Assembly (NCBI GenBank): GCA_029244725.1
Contig: JAQWQJ010000089.1
Span: 124,001 to 188,000 of the forward strand
DNA: 64,000 bases
Direction of reading: 5' to 3'
Origin: Paracoccaceae bacterium
Lineage (GTDB): Bacteria; Pseudomonadota; Alphaproteobacteria; Rhodobacterales; Rhodobacteraceae
Under the pieces are notes generated by a model, which saw only the letters and a list, made by a program, of their open reading frames with translations, searched no databases and was not told where the DNA came from. The translations under genes were made by a program, and so were the position numbers. Below are positions 9,432 to 18,694 of the stretch, one piece after another. Positions within the stretch are counted from its first letter, which is position 1. Each line of letters begins with the position of its first letter.

Positions 9432-10508
9432 ATGAAAACCGGAGTTCTTGCAGACGCACAGATCAGGCAGATGATCGCCGAGGGCTCCATCGGGGCGACA
9501 TTGGCTATCCAGAACGAGCAAGTTCAACCCGCCAGTCTTGACCTACGCATAGGCAATAAAGCTTACCGCGTGCGTGCCTCGTTCCTGCCGGGCCGTCAGA
9601 ATAGCGTCATTCAACGTCTCGATGAACTGACAATGCATGAGATCGATCTAAACGGCGGCGCTGTTCTAGAAAAGGGCTGCGTTTATGTAGTCCCTCTTAT
9701 GGAAAACTTGGCTTTAACAACCGGCATGACTGGTGCCGCATCGGCCAAAAGTTCGACTGGTCGTCTCGATCTTATGACGCGAGTCATAACGGACCGAGGT
9801 GTTGAGTTTGACAGAATTCCAGAGGGCTATACCGGCCCGCTTTACGCCGAGATTTGTCCACAGAGTTTCTCAGTCGTGGCTCAACCTGGTCAGATGTTAA
9901 CGCAAATTATCTTTCGCCAAGGTCGGACGTTCTTAACCGATGACGAATTGCGGGATGTGCATACACGCACCCCAATTGTATCGGGCGAACCGGTAATTTC
10001 AGATGGGCTTGGGTTTTCAGTAGATTTGCACCCTGAGAATGGTGATCTGGTTGGTTACCGCGCCAAGCGCCATACCAGTGTCATCGATCTATCCAAACTA
10101 AGTCATTATGACCCAAGTGAATATTGGGAGGAAGTTCGTACCAAAGATGGACGCATCATCCTGGATCCCGGCGCATTTTATATTCTCGTTTCGAGAGAAT
10201 CTATTGCCATCCCTCCCGACTGCGCAGCGGAAATGGCCCCTTATTTAGCAATGGTTGGGGAATTTAGGGTGCACTACGCTGGATTTTTTGACCCAGGTTT
10301 TGGATTTGACGCTGCTGGTGGCGCAGGATCACGCGGCGTTCTTGAAGTTCGATGCCATGAAGCGCCGTTCGTGCTAGAACACGGACAGATCGTCGGTCGT
10401 TTGGTTTATGAACGAATGTCTGAGGTGCCAGCGACGCTATACGGCGCTGACCTCAAGTCCAATTATCAAGGGCAAGGACTTAAATTATCTAAGCATTTCA
10501 AAAGCTAG
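9432..10508 (+). CDS. dcd: 2'-deoxycytidine 5'-triphosphate deaminase, bi-domain form
   Basis: A 358-residue dCTP deaminase of the dUTPase fold, about twice the length of E. coli Dcd. Two homologous halves are visible. The first carries QPASLDLRIG and SAKSSTGRLDLMTRVITD; the second carries YILVSRESIAIPPDCAAEMAPY and HYAGFFDPGFGF. The product dUTP feeds thymidylate synthesis. The doubled form is common in alphaproteobacteria. The ATG follows a GAGGATC ribosome site just after the tRNA-Pro terminator. Confidence 0.9.
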   Translation: MKTGVLADAQIRQMIAEGSIGATLAIQNEQVQPASLDLRIGNKAYRVRASFLPGRQNSVIQRLDELTMHEIDLNGGAVLEKGCVYVVPLMENLALTTGMTGAASAKSSTGRLDLMTRVITDRGVEFDRIPEGYTGPLYAEICPQSFSVVAQPGQMLTQIIFRQGRTFLTDDELRDVHTRTPIVSGEPVISDGLGFSVDLHPENGDLVGYRAKRHTSVIDLSKLSHYDPSEYWEEVRTKDGRIILDPGAFYILVSRESIAIPPDCAAEMAPYLAMVGEFRVHYAGFFDPGFGFDAAGGAGSRGVLEVRCHEAPFVLEHGQIVGRLVYERMSEVPATLYGADLKSNYQGQGLKLSKHFKS

Positions 10509-10518
10509 TAGACCGTTA

Positions 10519-10710
10519 TTAAAGGCGACCAGCGCGACGCATCATGCGCATTGCTTGTTTAGCTTGCTTCTGAGTTTGCTGGCCTTCTTGATTGCCAGAA
10601 CCTTTACCACGACCCTTAGTCGTGGCGTTCATTGCGCCCTTTACACCTTTGTTGACCAGTGTACGGACAATTGTATTCAGGATCATTTTGATCAATTTAT
10701 CTGCATTCAT
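10519..10710 (-). CDS. Small basic conserved protein, function unknown
   Basis: A 63-residue, very basic protein starting MNADKLIKMILNTIVRTLVNKGVKG. The N-terminal half looks like an amphipathic helix and the rest is rich in K, R, G and Q, with an RMMRRAGR end. The ATG at 10710 follows a strong GGAGAG site; a longer frame to 10806 exists but lacks such a site. It lies 123 bases downstream of scpB on the same strand. I recall similar small proteins near scpB in roseobacters, but no function. Confidence 0.6.
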   Translation of the reverse strand: MNADKLIKMILNTIVRTLVNKGVKGAMNATTKGRGKGSGNQEGQQTQKQAKQAMRMMRRAGRL

Positions 10711-10833
10711 GACTGCTCTCCTCGTCATATCTAAGACCGATCTAACAGCAAAAAATGGCCAAATTTTGTCGTTTCCAATTTGGAGACATTTATATTGTTT
10801 GTGCACGAAACCACTACAAATGCTTGAAATGTC

Positions 10834-11481
10834 CTATTCTTCAAACATTTCTGATTGATCTTCATCATCACTATCTTCGGAATCAGCGAGAGCTTCAGCG
10901 CCAGGCGGCGGTCGATTGTCCAACAGTCCAGCCGAACGTAACTCTTTGAGACCTGGCAAATCACGGGCATTTTCGAGACCGAAGTGGTCAAGAAATCCTT
11001 CTGTCACAATAAATGTAATCGGTCGACCGGGTGACATGCGACGGCGACCAAAACGAATCCACTCCATCTCAAGCAACTGATCGAGTGTGCCACGAGAAAC
11101 GCTGACGCCTCTGATTTCTTCAATCTCGGCGCGTGAAACGGGCTGATGATAGGCAATTATTGCCAACGTCTCGATGGCTGCGCGGCTTAGTTTACGGGTC
11201 TCAATCGTTTCCTTTTTCATCAGGAAAGAAAGATCAGCCGCAGTTCGCAACGCCCACGCATCACCTACTTTGACGACGTGAACGCCCCTGCCCTCGTAGC
11301 GTTTACGAAGATGAACAAGCGCTTCTGCAGCGTCGCATCCATGCGGCATGCGGCTGTTCAGTTCGCGCACTGGCACCGGTTCAGCCGAAGCAAATAGGAT
11401 TGCCTCAACCATGCGCTCTTGTTCAGCGATTGGAGGGGCCTCAAACAGGCTTTCCTCTTGGGGGAAATCGGGTTCGGTCAA
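10834..11481 (-). CDS. scpB: Segregation and condensation protein B
   Basis: ScpB (215 residues) is a winged-helix subunit of the SMC-ScpAB condensin. Family segments are ERMVEAILFASAEPVPVREL near the start, LSRAAIETLAIIAYHQPVSRAEIEEIRG, and FGRRRMSPGRPITFIVTEGFLDHFGL. The acidic C-terminal tail is usual. Translation starts at a TTG overlapping the scpA stop (TTGA), with an AAGGGAT site upstream, so scpA and scpB are translationally coupled. Confidence 0.92.
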   Translation of the reverse strand: MTEPDFPQEESLFEAPPIAEQERMVEAILFASAEPVPVRELNSRMPHGCDAAEALVHLRKRYEGRGVHVVKVGDAWALRTAADLSFLMKKETIETRKLSRAAIETLAIIAYHQPVSRAEIEEIRGVSVSRGTLDQLLEMEWIRFGRRRMSPGRPITFIVTEGFLDHFGLENARDLPGLKELRSAGLLDNRPPPGAEALADSEDSDDEDQSEMFEE

Positions 11482-12278
11482 CTCACATCCCTTTTTCTAA
11501 GATGGATTGGGGCAAAAGTATCTGATTGGCGAATTTCAACTTTGCCTTCTTTGGCCAACTCAAGCGAGGCCGCGAATGTCGAGGCAGTTGCCGAGCGCCG
11601 GCGCGCCGGGTCAGCGCCCCAACCGTCGGGCAGATAACTGGCTATGTCGGTCCAATCGAGCGCATAGCCGATGAGACCCCGCATACGGCCTAATGCTTCT
11701 TCCATGGTGAAAACCGCGTCGCGGTCCATAGTGAAGGGGCGAAATTCATCACGGGTCCGTAGGCGCGCATAGGCTTGCATCAGGTCCAAAAGCGACGCTG
11801 TATAGGTAACGTTTTTCACGCGCGCAACCTTTTCGGGAATGCCCCGTGCAAAGATATCTCGTCCCAATCGATCACGCGCCATCAGTTTGGCTGCAGATTC
11901 CCGCATAGCCTGAAGTCGCTCAAGCTGGAAAGCCAAGTGCGCAGCCAGCTCGGCCCCAGATGGACCGTCCTCGGTTGGGTCAAGTGGTAATAAAAGCCGT
12001 GATTTCAAAAAGGTAAGCCATGCGGCCATCACAAGGTAATCTGCGGCAAGCTCTATCCGAAGCGTCTTTGCCTGATCGATAAATAACAGATACTGCTGTG
12101 CCAGATCGAGGATCGATATTTTGCGCAGATCAACTTTTTGAGTGCGTGATAACGTAAGCAGGATGTCTAGCGGACCTTCATATCCATCAACGTCAACGAT
12201 CAGCGCCTCTGCCGCCATGCGGTCAGCTACCGAAACCTCTTGCGTGAGCGAGGTGCTATCGTCGAAATTCTCATCCAT
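11478..12278 (-). CDS. scpA: Segregation and condensation protein A
   Basis: ScpA kleisin, 266 residues from ATG 12278. Characteristic segments are VDGYEGPLDILLTLSRTQKVDLRKISILDLAQQYL and the AADYLVMAAWLTFLKSRLLLP block. It bridges the SMC heads with ScpB in chromosome condensation. The open frame reaches 12314, inside the SPOR gene, but the ATG at 12278 begins 11 bases after that gene's stop. It lacks a clear ribosome site, so translation may depend on reinitiation from the SPOR gene. nagZ, which I remember lying between these two genes in relatives, is absent. Confidence 0.9.
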   Translation of the reverse strand: MDENFDDSTSLTQEVSVADRMAAEALIVDVDGYEGPLDILLTLSRTQKVDLRKISILDLAQQYLLFIDQAKTLRIELAADYLVMAAWLTFLKSRLLLPLDPTEDGPSGAELAAHLAFQLERLQAMRESAAKLMARDRLGRDIFARGIPEKVARVKNVTYTASLLDLMQAYARLRTRDEFRPFTMDRDAVFTMEEALGRMRGLIGYALDWTDIASYLPDGWGADPARRRSATASTFAASLELAKEGKVEIRQSDTFAPIHLRKRDVS

Positions 12279-12289
12279 GAGGATGTAGT

Positions 12290-13213
12290 TTAGCGGACCA
12301 GAACAGGTACGCAATCCACGTTTCGGGATTTAAACGCAGCGCAAAAACGGCGGGCGTCCTCGATATCATCAAAGCCCATGGCCCTGAGGCGGTAGAATGT
12401 TTTTCCGCCGCTTTCTGCTTGCTGAATAACACGGGACTTGTCGTCTAGATAACCTGGGAAAAGTTTGGACATTCGTTCCCATTCAGAACGCGCGACAGCA
12501 TCACTTTTAAACGCGCCAAGTTGAACCAGACGCGATCCGTCTGGCACGGCAGAGGGTGAAACATCACGAACCAAAGTGGTCGAGGCCGTTTGTGTAGTGA
12601 GTGTGGGTTGGCCGAGATTAGCTGGACGTAGCGCAGGGAAAGGGCTGCTAGTCGGGGCACCTGTCGCATCGGCAGTGCTCGCGGCCTCAAGAACGGCGGC
12701 TAGGATCGCGGGGTTACCTGCGCTTTCTGTCGCTTCGAATTCTTGCTGTTGTTCGGCAATCATTTGGTCAGCAAGCCCAAGGACGGCTTCGCGTTGTTCT
12801 TCTGGTGTTGTTGCCTCGGCAATATTCAGAACAGGTTCAGCGCCTTCAACCTGACCAATGGGCAATTCGCCAAAGGGCGCATCATCGTCCGAAAGCTCTT
12901 GCGGATCAGGCGCAAGGATCAATGTTTGCGCAGACGGGCTGGCGGTTCCGTCCGACACGACATCATTAACGGCAAAGCCTTGGTGGTCGGCGGGGCGACC
13001 GCCGGGGTCTTCTGGTTGTATGCGGAGTGGATTGTCCGAAGCCTGGACAACCGGAATGCCGGTCACGTCACGAACCACAATACGGTAAGCCCAAAACGCC
13101 ATGCCGAGAATTAGCGCGACCGAAATCAACGCGCCGCCCCATTGGGTGACGCGCGTCATTGAAACCTGATCCGGACTATCGCCGAAATCGGAACCTGGCT
13201 GGTGCTCTGCCAT
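12290..13213 (-). CDS. SPOR-domain membrane protein
   Basis: A 307-residue protein with one N-terminal membrane helix (about residues 25-45, GGALISVALILGMAFWAYRIVV), a long acidic and proline-rich periplasmic linker, and a C-terminal SPOR domain (about the last 80 residues, RLVQLGAFKSDAVARSEWERM through DVDCVPVLV). SPOR domains bind denuded glycans at the division septum, so a role in cell division or peptidoglycan remodelling is likely. It lies 68 bases downstream of argS on the same strand. Confidence 0.85.
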   Translation of the reverse strand: MAEHQPGSDFGDSPDQVSMTRVTQWGGALISVALILGMAFWAYRIVVRDVTGIPVVQASDNPLRIQPEDPGGRPADHQGFAVNDVVSDGTASPSAQTLILAPDPQELSDDDAPFGELPIGQVEGAEPVLNIAEATTPEEQREAVLGLADQMIAEQQQEFEATESAGNPAILAAVLEAASTADATGAPTSSPFPALRPANLGQPTLTTQTASTTLVRDVSPSAVPDGSRLVQLGAFKSDAVARSEWERMSKLFPGYLDDKSRVIQQAESGGKTFYRLRAMGFDDIEDARRFCAAFKSRNVDCVPVLVR

Positions 13214-13281
13214 GCCGCCTCATAATTCGGGGAAAGTTACCCCGTCGGTTTCACAAACTGCCTTAGCCGACGTGGTTGCTT

Positions 13282-15027
13282 TTAACGCATTTCTTCCGCC
13301 GGAGTGACGCCGAGAATACCAAGACCTGCGGCAATAACAACGGCCACGGAACGGGCCAGTGCGATTTTTGACTGACTGGCGGCGGCATTACCCTCTTGCA
13401 GGAAACGAAGTTCAGGCAATTCGTTGCCCTTATTCCACAATCCATGCAGTTCGCTTGCAAGTTCATAGAGATAGAACGCAACGCGATGTGGCTCATGTGT
13501 ACGTGCTGCAATTTCAACCAAACGTGGCCATTCAGCAAGCTTTTTGGCGACGTTAATCTCAGACTCGTGGGCTAGGTTACTAAGATCGGCGGCCTTTAGG
13601 GTCGCGTCATCCACAGCAATGCCCTGCTCGGCTGCTTTTCGCAGAACCGAACGTATACGGGCATGAGCGTATTGGACATAGAACACTGGATTGTCACGCG
13701 ATTGCTCAAGCACTTTGTCAAAGTCGAAATCAAGCGTCGCGTCGTTCTTGCGGGTCAGCATGACAAAACGTGCAACGTCAGGGCCAACTTGCTCAACAAC
13801 ATCGCGGAGGGTCACGAAGGTCCCTGCCCGCTTGGACATTTTGAACGGTTCGCCATTTTTGTAGAGTTTCACCAACTGAGTCAGTTTGATATCAAGCGGC
13901 GTTTTGCTGTCTGAAAGTGCGGAAACTGCGGCCTTCATGCGCTTTACGTATCCGCCGTGGTCCGCGCCGAAGATGTCGATCAGGGCGTCGTAACCACGGG
14001 TGACTTTGTCATAGTGGTACGCAATATCGGGCGCGAAATAGGTCCAGGTGCCGTCCGATTTCTTGACCGGGCGATCAACATCGTCGCCATGCTCGGTGGA
14101 CTTGAACAACGTCTGCACTCGGGGTTCCCAGTCTTCGGGCTTTTTACCCTTCGGAGGCTCAAGAACGCCTTCGTATATCAGCCCCTTATCTTCGAGCGAC
14201 TTAAGCGCGGCCTCGATAAGGCCCGTGCCGTAAAGAGATTTTTCCGAGAAAAACACATCCATCTTGATACCAAGTGACGCGAGATCTGCACGGATCAAAT
14301 CCATCATTTTGTCCGAGGCATATTCGCGAATTTCGCTGAGCCAGACGCTTTCAGACTGACCAACATAAGCGTCGCCTTTTTCGTCTTTTAGGTCCTGACC
14401 AACTTCGATCAGGTATTCACCCGGATAAGTTTCATCTTCAAACGCTACTTCTTGTCCGTGTGCCTCAAGATAACGCAGATAAACTGACCGAGCGAGGACA
14501 TCGACCTGCGCGCCACCATCATTGATGTAGTATTCGCGGTCAACATCATAGCCAGCGTAGCCCAGCAGGCTAGAAAGCGCATCGCCAAACACCGCACCAC
14601 GTGTGTGACCGACATGTAGCGGGCCCGTGGGGTTGGCCGAAACAAATTCAACGTTGATCCGTTTACCTTGGCCCACATTGCTTTGACCGTAATTCGTGCC
14701 CTGCTCCAAAACATTGGCGACAAGCGACTGCCAGATGCTGGCCTCAAGCCTCATGTTTAGGAAGCCTGGTCCTGCGACTTCGGCGTTAGTGATACGTGGG
14801 TCGTCGGCAAGCTTAGCAGCCAGTGCCTCGGCAATGTCGCGTGGCTTGGATTTCGCGGGTTTCGCCAGAACCATTGCAGCATTGGTCGCCATGTCGCCGT
14901 GCAGCGCATCGCGGGGCGGCTCAACCGCCACATTTGCATAATCAAGGCCAGCCGGCAGGACGCCGTCGGCAACAAGATCATCCAGCTTTTCAACGACCAG
15001 TGCGCGGATATCGGTAAACAGGTTCAT
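13282..15027 (-). CDS. argS: Arginyl-tRNA synthetase
   Basis: A 581-residue class I aminoacyl-tRNA synthetase. It has the ArgRS N-terminal Add-1 region, the HIGH-equivalent HVGH in [13 protein letters not shown], the [10 protein letters not shown] block, KMSKRAG in place of KMSKS, and the DALR anticodon-binding C-terminal domain ending in the typical methionine-arginine (EEMR). The KMSK is intact, which not all ArgRS have. The ATG has an AAGGAAG site. dgt lies upstream and the SPOR gene downstream, a standard Rhodobacterales order. Confidence 0.97.
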   Translation of the reverse strand: MNLFTDIRALVVEKLDDLVADGVLPAGLDYANVAVEPPRDALHGDMATNAAMVLAKPAKSKPRDIAEALAAKLADDPRITNAEVAGPGFLNMRLEASIWQSLVANVLEQGTNYGQSNVGQGKRINVEFVSANPTGPLHVGHTRGAVFGDALSSLLGYAGYDVDREYYINDGGAQVDVLARSVYLRYLEAHGQEVAFEDETYPGEYLIEVGQDLKDEKGDAYVGQSESVWLSEIREYASDKMMDLIRADLASLGIKMDVFFSEKSLYGTGLIEAALKSLEDKGLIYEGVLEPPKGKKPEDWEPRVQTLFKSTEHGDDVDRPVKKSDGTWTYFAPDIAYHYDKVTRGYDALIDIFGADHGGYVKRMKAAVSALSDSKTPLDIKLTQLVKLYKNGEPFKMSKRAGTFVTLRDVVEQVGPDVARFVMLTRKNDATLDFDFDKVLEQSRDNPVFYVQYAHARIRSVLRKAAEQGIAVDDATLKAADLSNLAHESEINVAKKLAEWPRLVEIAARTHEPHRVAFYLYELASELHGLWNKGNELPELRFLQEGNAAASQSKIALARSVAVVIAAGLGILGVTPAEEMR

Positions 15028-15076
15028 AGCGGTCTTCCTTTGTCTCGCGCGGGGTTTAACACGAGGGGGATTGGCG

Positions 15077-16264
15077 TCAATGCGGCGTATTCTTCAGTGC
15101 TGAGATTGGCCCAATCAAACGATCATGCGTTAGCAACGCATATCGGTCCGTCATGCCTGAAACATAGTCCGCTACCTTTCGTGCAAGCTCTGTCTTTGTA
15201 TGGCACTTCTTTAGATCGTCTTGCCATTCTGTTGGCAAATGCTCTGGCTGTTCAAGAAACAGTGCAAAAAGACGTTTAACGACTTCGGTCACTTCTGTGC
15301 GCATCTCCATCACCGAAGGGGCACGGTACATTTGCGAGAAGAGAAACTCGCGAATAATTTTGAGATCCGACCAAAAACCTGGTGAAAAGCAGATTACTTG
15401 CTGACCGAGCAACCTTAGCTCTTCGACTGACTGCGGGTTTCGGTCTGCAATCACATCGCGGGATGTATCGATGACATCAGCAACCATGACACCAAAGACA
15501 CGGCGCAAAGCCTCATGTTTACGCCGGTTGCGATCAAGGTTTGGATAAGTTTTATCGACGTCGGTGTAGGCTGGTCCGATAATCGGCAGTTCCATTATGT
15601 CTTTTTCGGTGAACAGACCCGCGCGCAATCCATCCTGAAGGTCGTGGTTATTGTAAGCGACGTCGTCAGACAACGCTGCAACCTGGGCCTCGGCGCTGGC
15701 GTGGGTGTGTAGCTCCATGTCGTGCAAAGTGTCGTATTCACTCAACGCGTAAGGAAGATCACCCAAAACCGGCCCGTTGTGCTTGGCAATACCTTCAAGC
15801 GTTTCCCAAGTCAGGTTTAGCCCATCAAATTCAGCGTAATGATTCTCTAACGATGTGACGATCCTTAGTGCTTGCGCATTGTGATCGAAGCCGCCGTACG
15901 GGGCCATCATGAGATTGAGCGCATCTTCGCCCGTATGACCAAAAGGGGTGTGACCAAGATCATGGGCCAGTGCAACAGCCTCGGTCAGTTCCGAGTTCAA
16001 ACCAAGGGCACCCGAGATTGTACGGGCTACCTGCGCAACCTCGATCGAATGGGTCAAGCGCGTGCGAAAGTAATCGCCCTCGTGCTCAACGAAGACTTGC
16101 GTCTTATGCTTCAGCCTTCTGAACGCACCGGAATGAATGATCCGATCACGGTCGCGTTGAAAACACGATCTGAAATTACTCTCTTCCTCATGAAAGAGCC
16201 GCCCCCGACTTTTTGCCGGAAAACACGCAAAAGGCGCCTGCATATCGCCAGTCCTTGTCGCCAT
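15077..16264 (-). CDS. dgt: dGTP triphosphohydrolase-like protein
   Basis: A 395-residue HD-domain protein of the dGTPase family. The metal ligands are visible as [13 protein letters not shown] (H), [18 protein letters not shown] (HD with following HxxxxGH), and the later [13 protein letters not shown] (D). The [21 protein letters not shown] stretch is diagnostic. It hydrolyses dNTPs to nucleoside and tripolyphosphate. It begins divergently, 49 bases from erpA. Confidence 0.93.
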   Translation of the reverse strand: MATRTGDMQAPFACFPAKSRGRLFHEEESNFRSCFQRDRDRIIHSGAFRRLKHKTQVFVEHEGDYFRTRLTHSIEVAQVARTISGALGLNSELTEAVALAHDLGHTPFGHTGEDALNLMMAPYGGFDHNAQALRIVTSLENHYAEFDGLNLTWETLEGIAKHNGPVLGDLPYALSEYDTLHDMELHTHASAEAQVAALSDDVAYNNHDLQDGLRAGLFTEKDIMELPIIGPAYTDVDKTYPNLDRNRRKHEALRRVFGVMVADVIDTSRDVIADRNPQSVEELRLLGQQVICFSPGFWSDLKIIREFLFSQMYRAPSVMEMRTEVTEVVKRLFALFLEQPEHLPTEWQDDLKKCHTKTELARKVADYVSGMTDRYALLTHDRLIGPISALKNTPH

Positions 16265-16313
16265 TGTCCCACGCCCTTATATTCACATCACCGAAGGAAA
16301 CAAAACAGGCGCA

Positions 16314-16646
16314 GTGTCCAAGATGAATCTTCCCCCGAAAGTGACTGAGCGTGCATTTACGCGTTTGTCTGAAATTGGCGCAGCCCAGCAAGGCCAAGCC
16401 TTACGCGTCGCCGTAGAGGGCGGTGGATGCTCTGGTTTTCAGTATGAAATCAAGCTGGACACACCATCCGAGGACGACGTCCAGCTAACCGGCAGCGGAG
16501 AAACCGTTGTTGTGGATCAAATTTCGATGCCGTTTTTGGCCGGCGCGACGATTGATTTCACTGAAGAGCTGATCGGCGCGCGCTTTGTGATTGAGAATCC
16601 GAATGCCACGAGCTCCTGTGGCTGCGGGACAAGTTTCTCGATTTAG
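16314..16646 (+). CDS. erpA: Iron-sulfur cluster insertion protein, ErpA/IscA family
   Basis: A 110-residue A-type Fe-S carrier. The three conserved cysteines are seen in GGGCSGFQY and the C-terminal SSCGCGTSFS. It delivers clusters to apo-proteins. The start is probably GTG 16314 (GTG-TCC-AAG-ATG) with AGG five bases upstream; the ATG at 16323 is the alternative. Its last 89 bases are also read on the other strand as the tail of the EamA gene, an unusual convergent overlap. Confidence 0.92.
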   Translation: MSKMNLPPKVTERAFTRLSEIGAAQQGQALRVAVEGGGCSGFQYEIKLDTPSEDDVQLTGSGETVVVDQISMPFLAGATIDFTEELIGARFVIENPNATSSCGCGTSFSI

Positions 16647-17565
16647 GCCAAGCCCGTGCGAGTGCATCAGAAGATATAGGCAGGATTTTTTTTTGCTCGG
16701 AGACTGCGTTCCTGACCAATGATAGGCAGGACGCGATTACGATGAATGCACCCACTAGGATATTCGGTGAAGGGACTTCGGCGAAGAAAAACGAACCAAA
16801 TGCCACCATCCACAGAAACTGAACATTCATAATGGGCATAACGATATGCGTCGGCGCCATCGCCAATGCGCGCACCAGTATAAAGCGACCGACGAACAGA
16901 AGTGCTGAATACAAAGCTGCTATCGAAAGTTCAAAGCCACTCATGGGTTTAAAGACAAACGGTAGGGCTGCGATCATGACAACAAACATTAACGCATGCG
17001 GGTAAAACAGCAGTGCAAGCGGCTTGTTTTCTGTTTTCCCTACCAATCGGGCCATCACCATCGAAATGACGCCGGTTAAGCAGGCTGCAAAGGCGATTGC
17101 ATGGCCGAACGTCAAACCTACGATGCCGTTCGGAAACAAGCAAAGAATGCCTATAAATCCTGTTACCAGCGCAAACCAAGCTTTTGCGTCGACGCTTTCG
17201 TTTATGATAACGGGCGTCAACAGGGCAGCCATGATCGGCATAAGACCGACGAATACGAAGATTTCAGCCAAGCTTAATTCCCGCATAGCGTAAAAGAAGA
17301 AACATGCTGATGTTACGGTCAATACTGATCGTATTGCTATTGGAAATGGATGGGCAGTTTTAAGCTCGTTCAGATTGCCTTTCCGGGCAGCGCCAAAGAA
17401 CGAAAACAACGCCACAAGCCCTCCGGAGAGGGCAAATAGCTGAGGTGCGGCAAAATCTGTCGATATGAACTTTGCCGCGGCATCGGATGATGCGCTAATT
17501 AATGTGTAAGCAATGACTAAGAACGCGCCACTGATAACCGTATTACTGGGTAACCTAAACGTCAT
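16558..17565 (-). CDS. EamA/DMT-family transporter with an extended tail
   Basis: A 335-residue inner-membrane protein with about ten hydrophobic helices in two EamA repeats, as in drug/metabolite exporters. The last helix ends near VGAFIVIASCLSLV, followed by a polar tail. The final 30 or so residues, rich in R and S, are encoded by the antisense strand of erpA, as though the native stop was lost. It overlaps the upstream 357-residue gene by 4 bases (ATGA), so the two are coupled. In this cassette it may export or import a product linked to the repeat peptide; that is inference only. Confidence 0.82.
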   Translation of the reverse strand: MTFRLPSNTVISGAFLVIAYTLISASSDAAAKFISTDFAAPQLFALSGGLVALFSFFGAARKGNLNELKTAHPFPIAIRSVLTVTSACFFFYAMRELSLAEIFVFVGLMPIMAALLTPVIINESVDAKAWFALVTGFIGILCLFPNGIVGLTFGHAIAFAACLTGVISMVMARLVGKTENKPLALLFYPHALMFVVMIAALPFVFKPMSGFELSIAALYSALLFVGRFILVRALAMAPTHIVMPIMNVQFLWMVAFGSFFFAEVPSPNILVGAFIVIASCLSLVRNAVSEQKKILPISSDALARAWPKSRNLSRSHRSSWHSDSQSQSARRSALQ

Positions 17566-18635
17566 GCACTCTCCCTGACCCGCTCAGATCTTGCGAAGCT
17601 TTCGAAAAATGCCTCAAATCTGGACGTGGACTCTTGTACCGTATTCAGAACCGCCAGAGAGTTTTTTGCAAGTGTTTTTTCTACTAAAGGTTGTAGTTTT
17701 TGCCAGTCATTGGTTCGCCCACCTTCAAGACCCAGCAAGACCTGGGAAAGGTCACGTAAGGGAACGCAATCCGGTTTTTCGCGGTAGAAGGTCATTGGAC
17801 CTTGGCAGTATTTGTCAGTGAAAATCGGATTACCGGCAGTAGCTTCAACCCAGAAGGCCATGAAATAGCTGTGATAATCATCGCCAGCACGATATTCGTC
17901 CTGCTCAACAAAATAGCCACGACGGTCACGTCTCAGCCAATTTTCCCAATATGCAGGCGGTGTCTCGCCAGCGTAGCGTAGGGAAATACATACCTCGGCA
18001 ACAAGGTCACTGTTCTGCTCGAGCATCGCCAGAATGCCAACATTGTGAAGGCTATCAATTGTCGCTTGATCGAGGTTTGGATCCTTGCGGCCGTACTCAC
18101 TGAGATAGAACACAGCGTGGGTCAGCTCATACGCCGCTTTCTTATTCGGTATGGCGAAGAAATCGGTCGAACGACAGAACCCCCGAACGCGATCCTCTAG
18201 CCCCGGGTCGTTTGGAAATGGCTCTACATTGCGACGTGTCATCAAACGACGCGCCTCTAAACGCTGAAGGTCTGACAATTCGCCCTGAGGCATCATGCGC
18301 GCATTAGCCCAGCGTGCCAAATGTTCAGCTTTACCAGCGCCAAAGCCCAGATCTTCCATGTCACAGGCCATCGAGATGAAGAAGCGATAGTACTGTGGGA
18401 AGAACTCCATGCGCTCTTCCAAGTTTTCGTAGAAACCCGCGAGGGGCGCAAGCGCCGCCTCGCTAGGGTGAGTGCCGGTTGTTTCTAGAACGTTCAGCAA
18501 CTCTGCGTTTTCTTTCAGCCAATAGACGTCATCCCCTTGGCGGCGATGAAATGCGAAACACTCGACCAGATCAGATATTCGCTGGTTCAAAGGCGTCACG
18601 CGGGACGGGGCGTTGAGGGCTATAACATTAGACAT
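17562..18635 (-). CDS. Helical protein of unknown family, partner of the repeat peptide
   Basis: A 357-residue soluble protein that I do not recognise. It appears mostly helical, has no signal peptide, and carries conspicuous aromatic and charged motifs: THAVFYLSEYG (about residues 185-195), FFPQYYRFFISMACDMEDLGFG (about 78-99), and YHSYFMAFWVE (about 262-272). These could line an active site. An AGGAG ribosome site precedes the ATG. It starts 59 bases after the repeat-peptide gene, with a GGCGG/CCGCC hairpin between, and overlaps the EamA gene by 4 bases. Context suggests one operon; enzyme, immunity and binding roles all remain possible. Confidence 0.75.
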   Translation of the reverse strand: MSNVIALNAPSRVTPLNQRISDLVECFAFHRRQGDDVYWLKENAELLNVLETTGTHPSEAALAPLAGFYENLEERMEFFPQYYRFFISMACDMEDLGFGAGKAEHLARWANARMMPQGELSDLQRLEARRLMTRRNVEPFPNDPGLEDRVRGFCRSTDFFAIPNKKAAYELTHAVFYLSEYGRKDPNLDQATIDSLHNVGILAMLEQNSDLVAEVCISLRYAGETPPAYWENWLRRDRRGYFVEQDEYRAGDDYHSYFMAFWVEATAGNPIFTDKYCQGPMTFYREKPDCVPLRDLSQVLLGLEGGRTNDWQKLQPLVEKTLAKNSLAVLNTVQESTSRFEAFFESFARSERVRESA

Positions 18636-18694
18636 TTGTGTTCTCCTGCTATGGCGGTGTCTCGGCCCCGCCTGCTTGACTGACGAAAGGGTTC

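Noticed and set aside
9202-9435. 77-residue frame across the tRNA-Pro gene
   Set aside because: It reads through a complete tRNA and terminator; not a protein gene.
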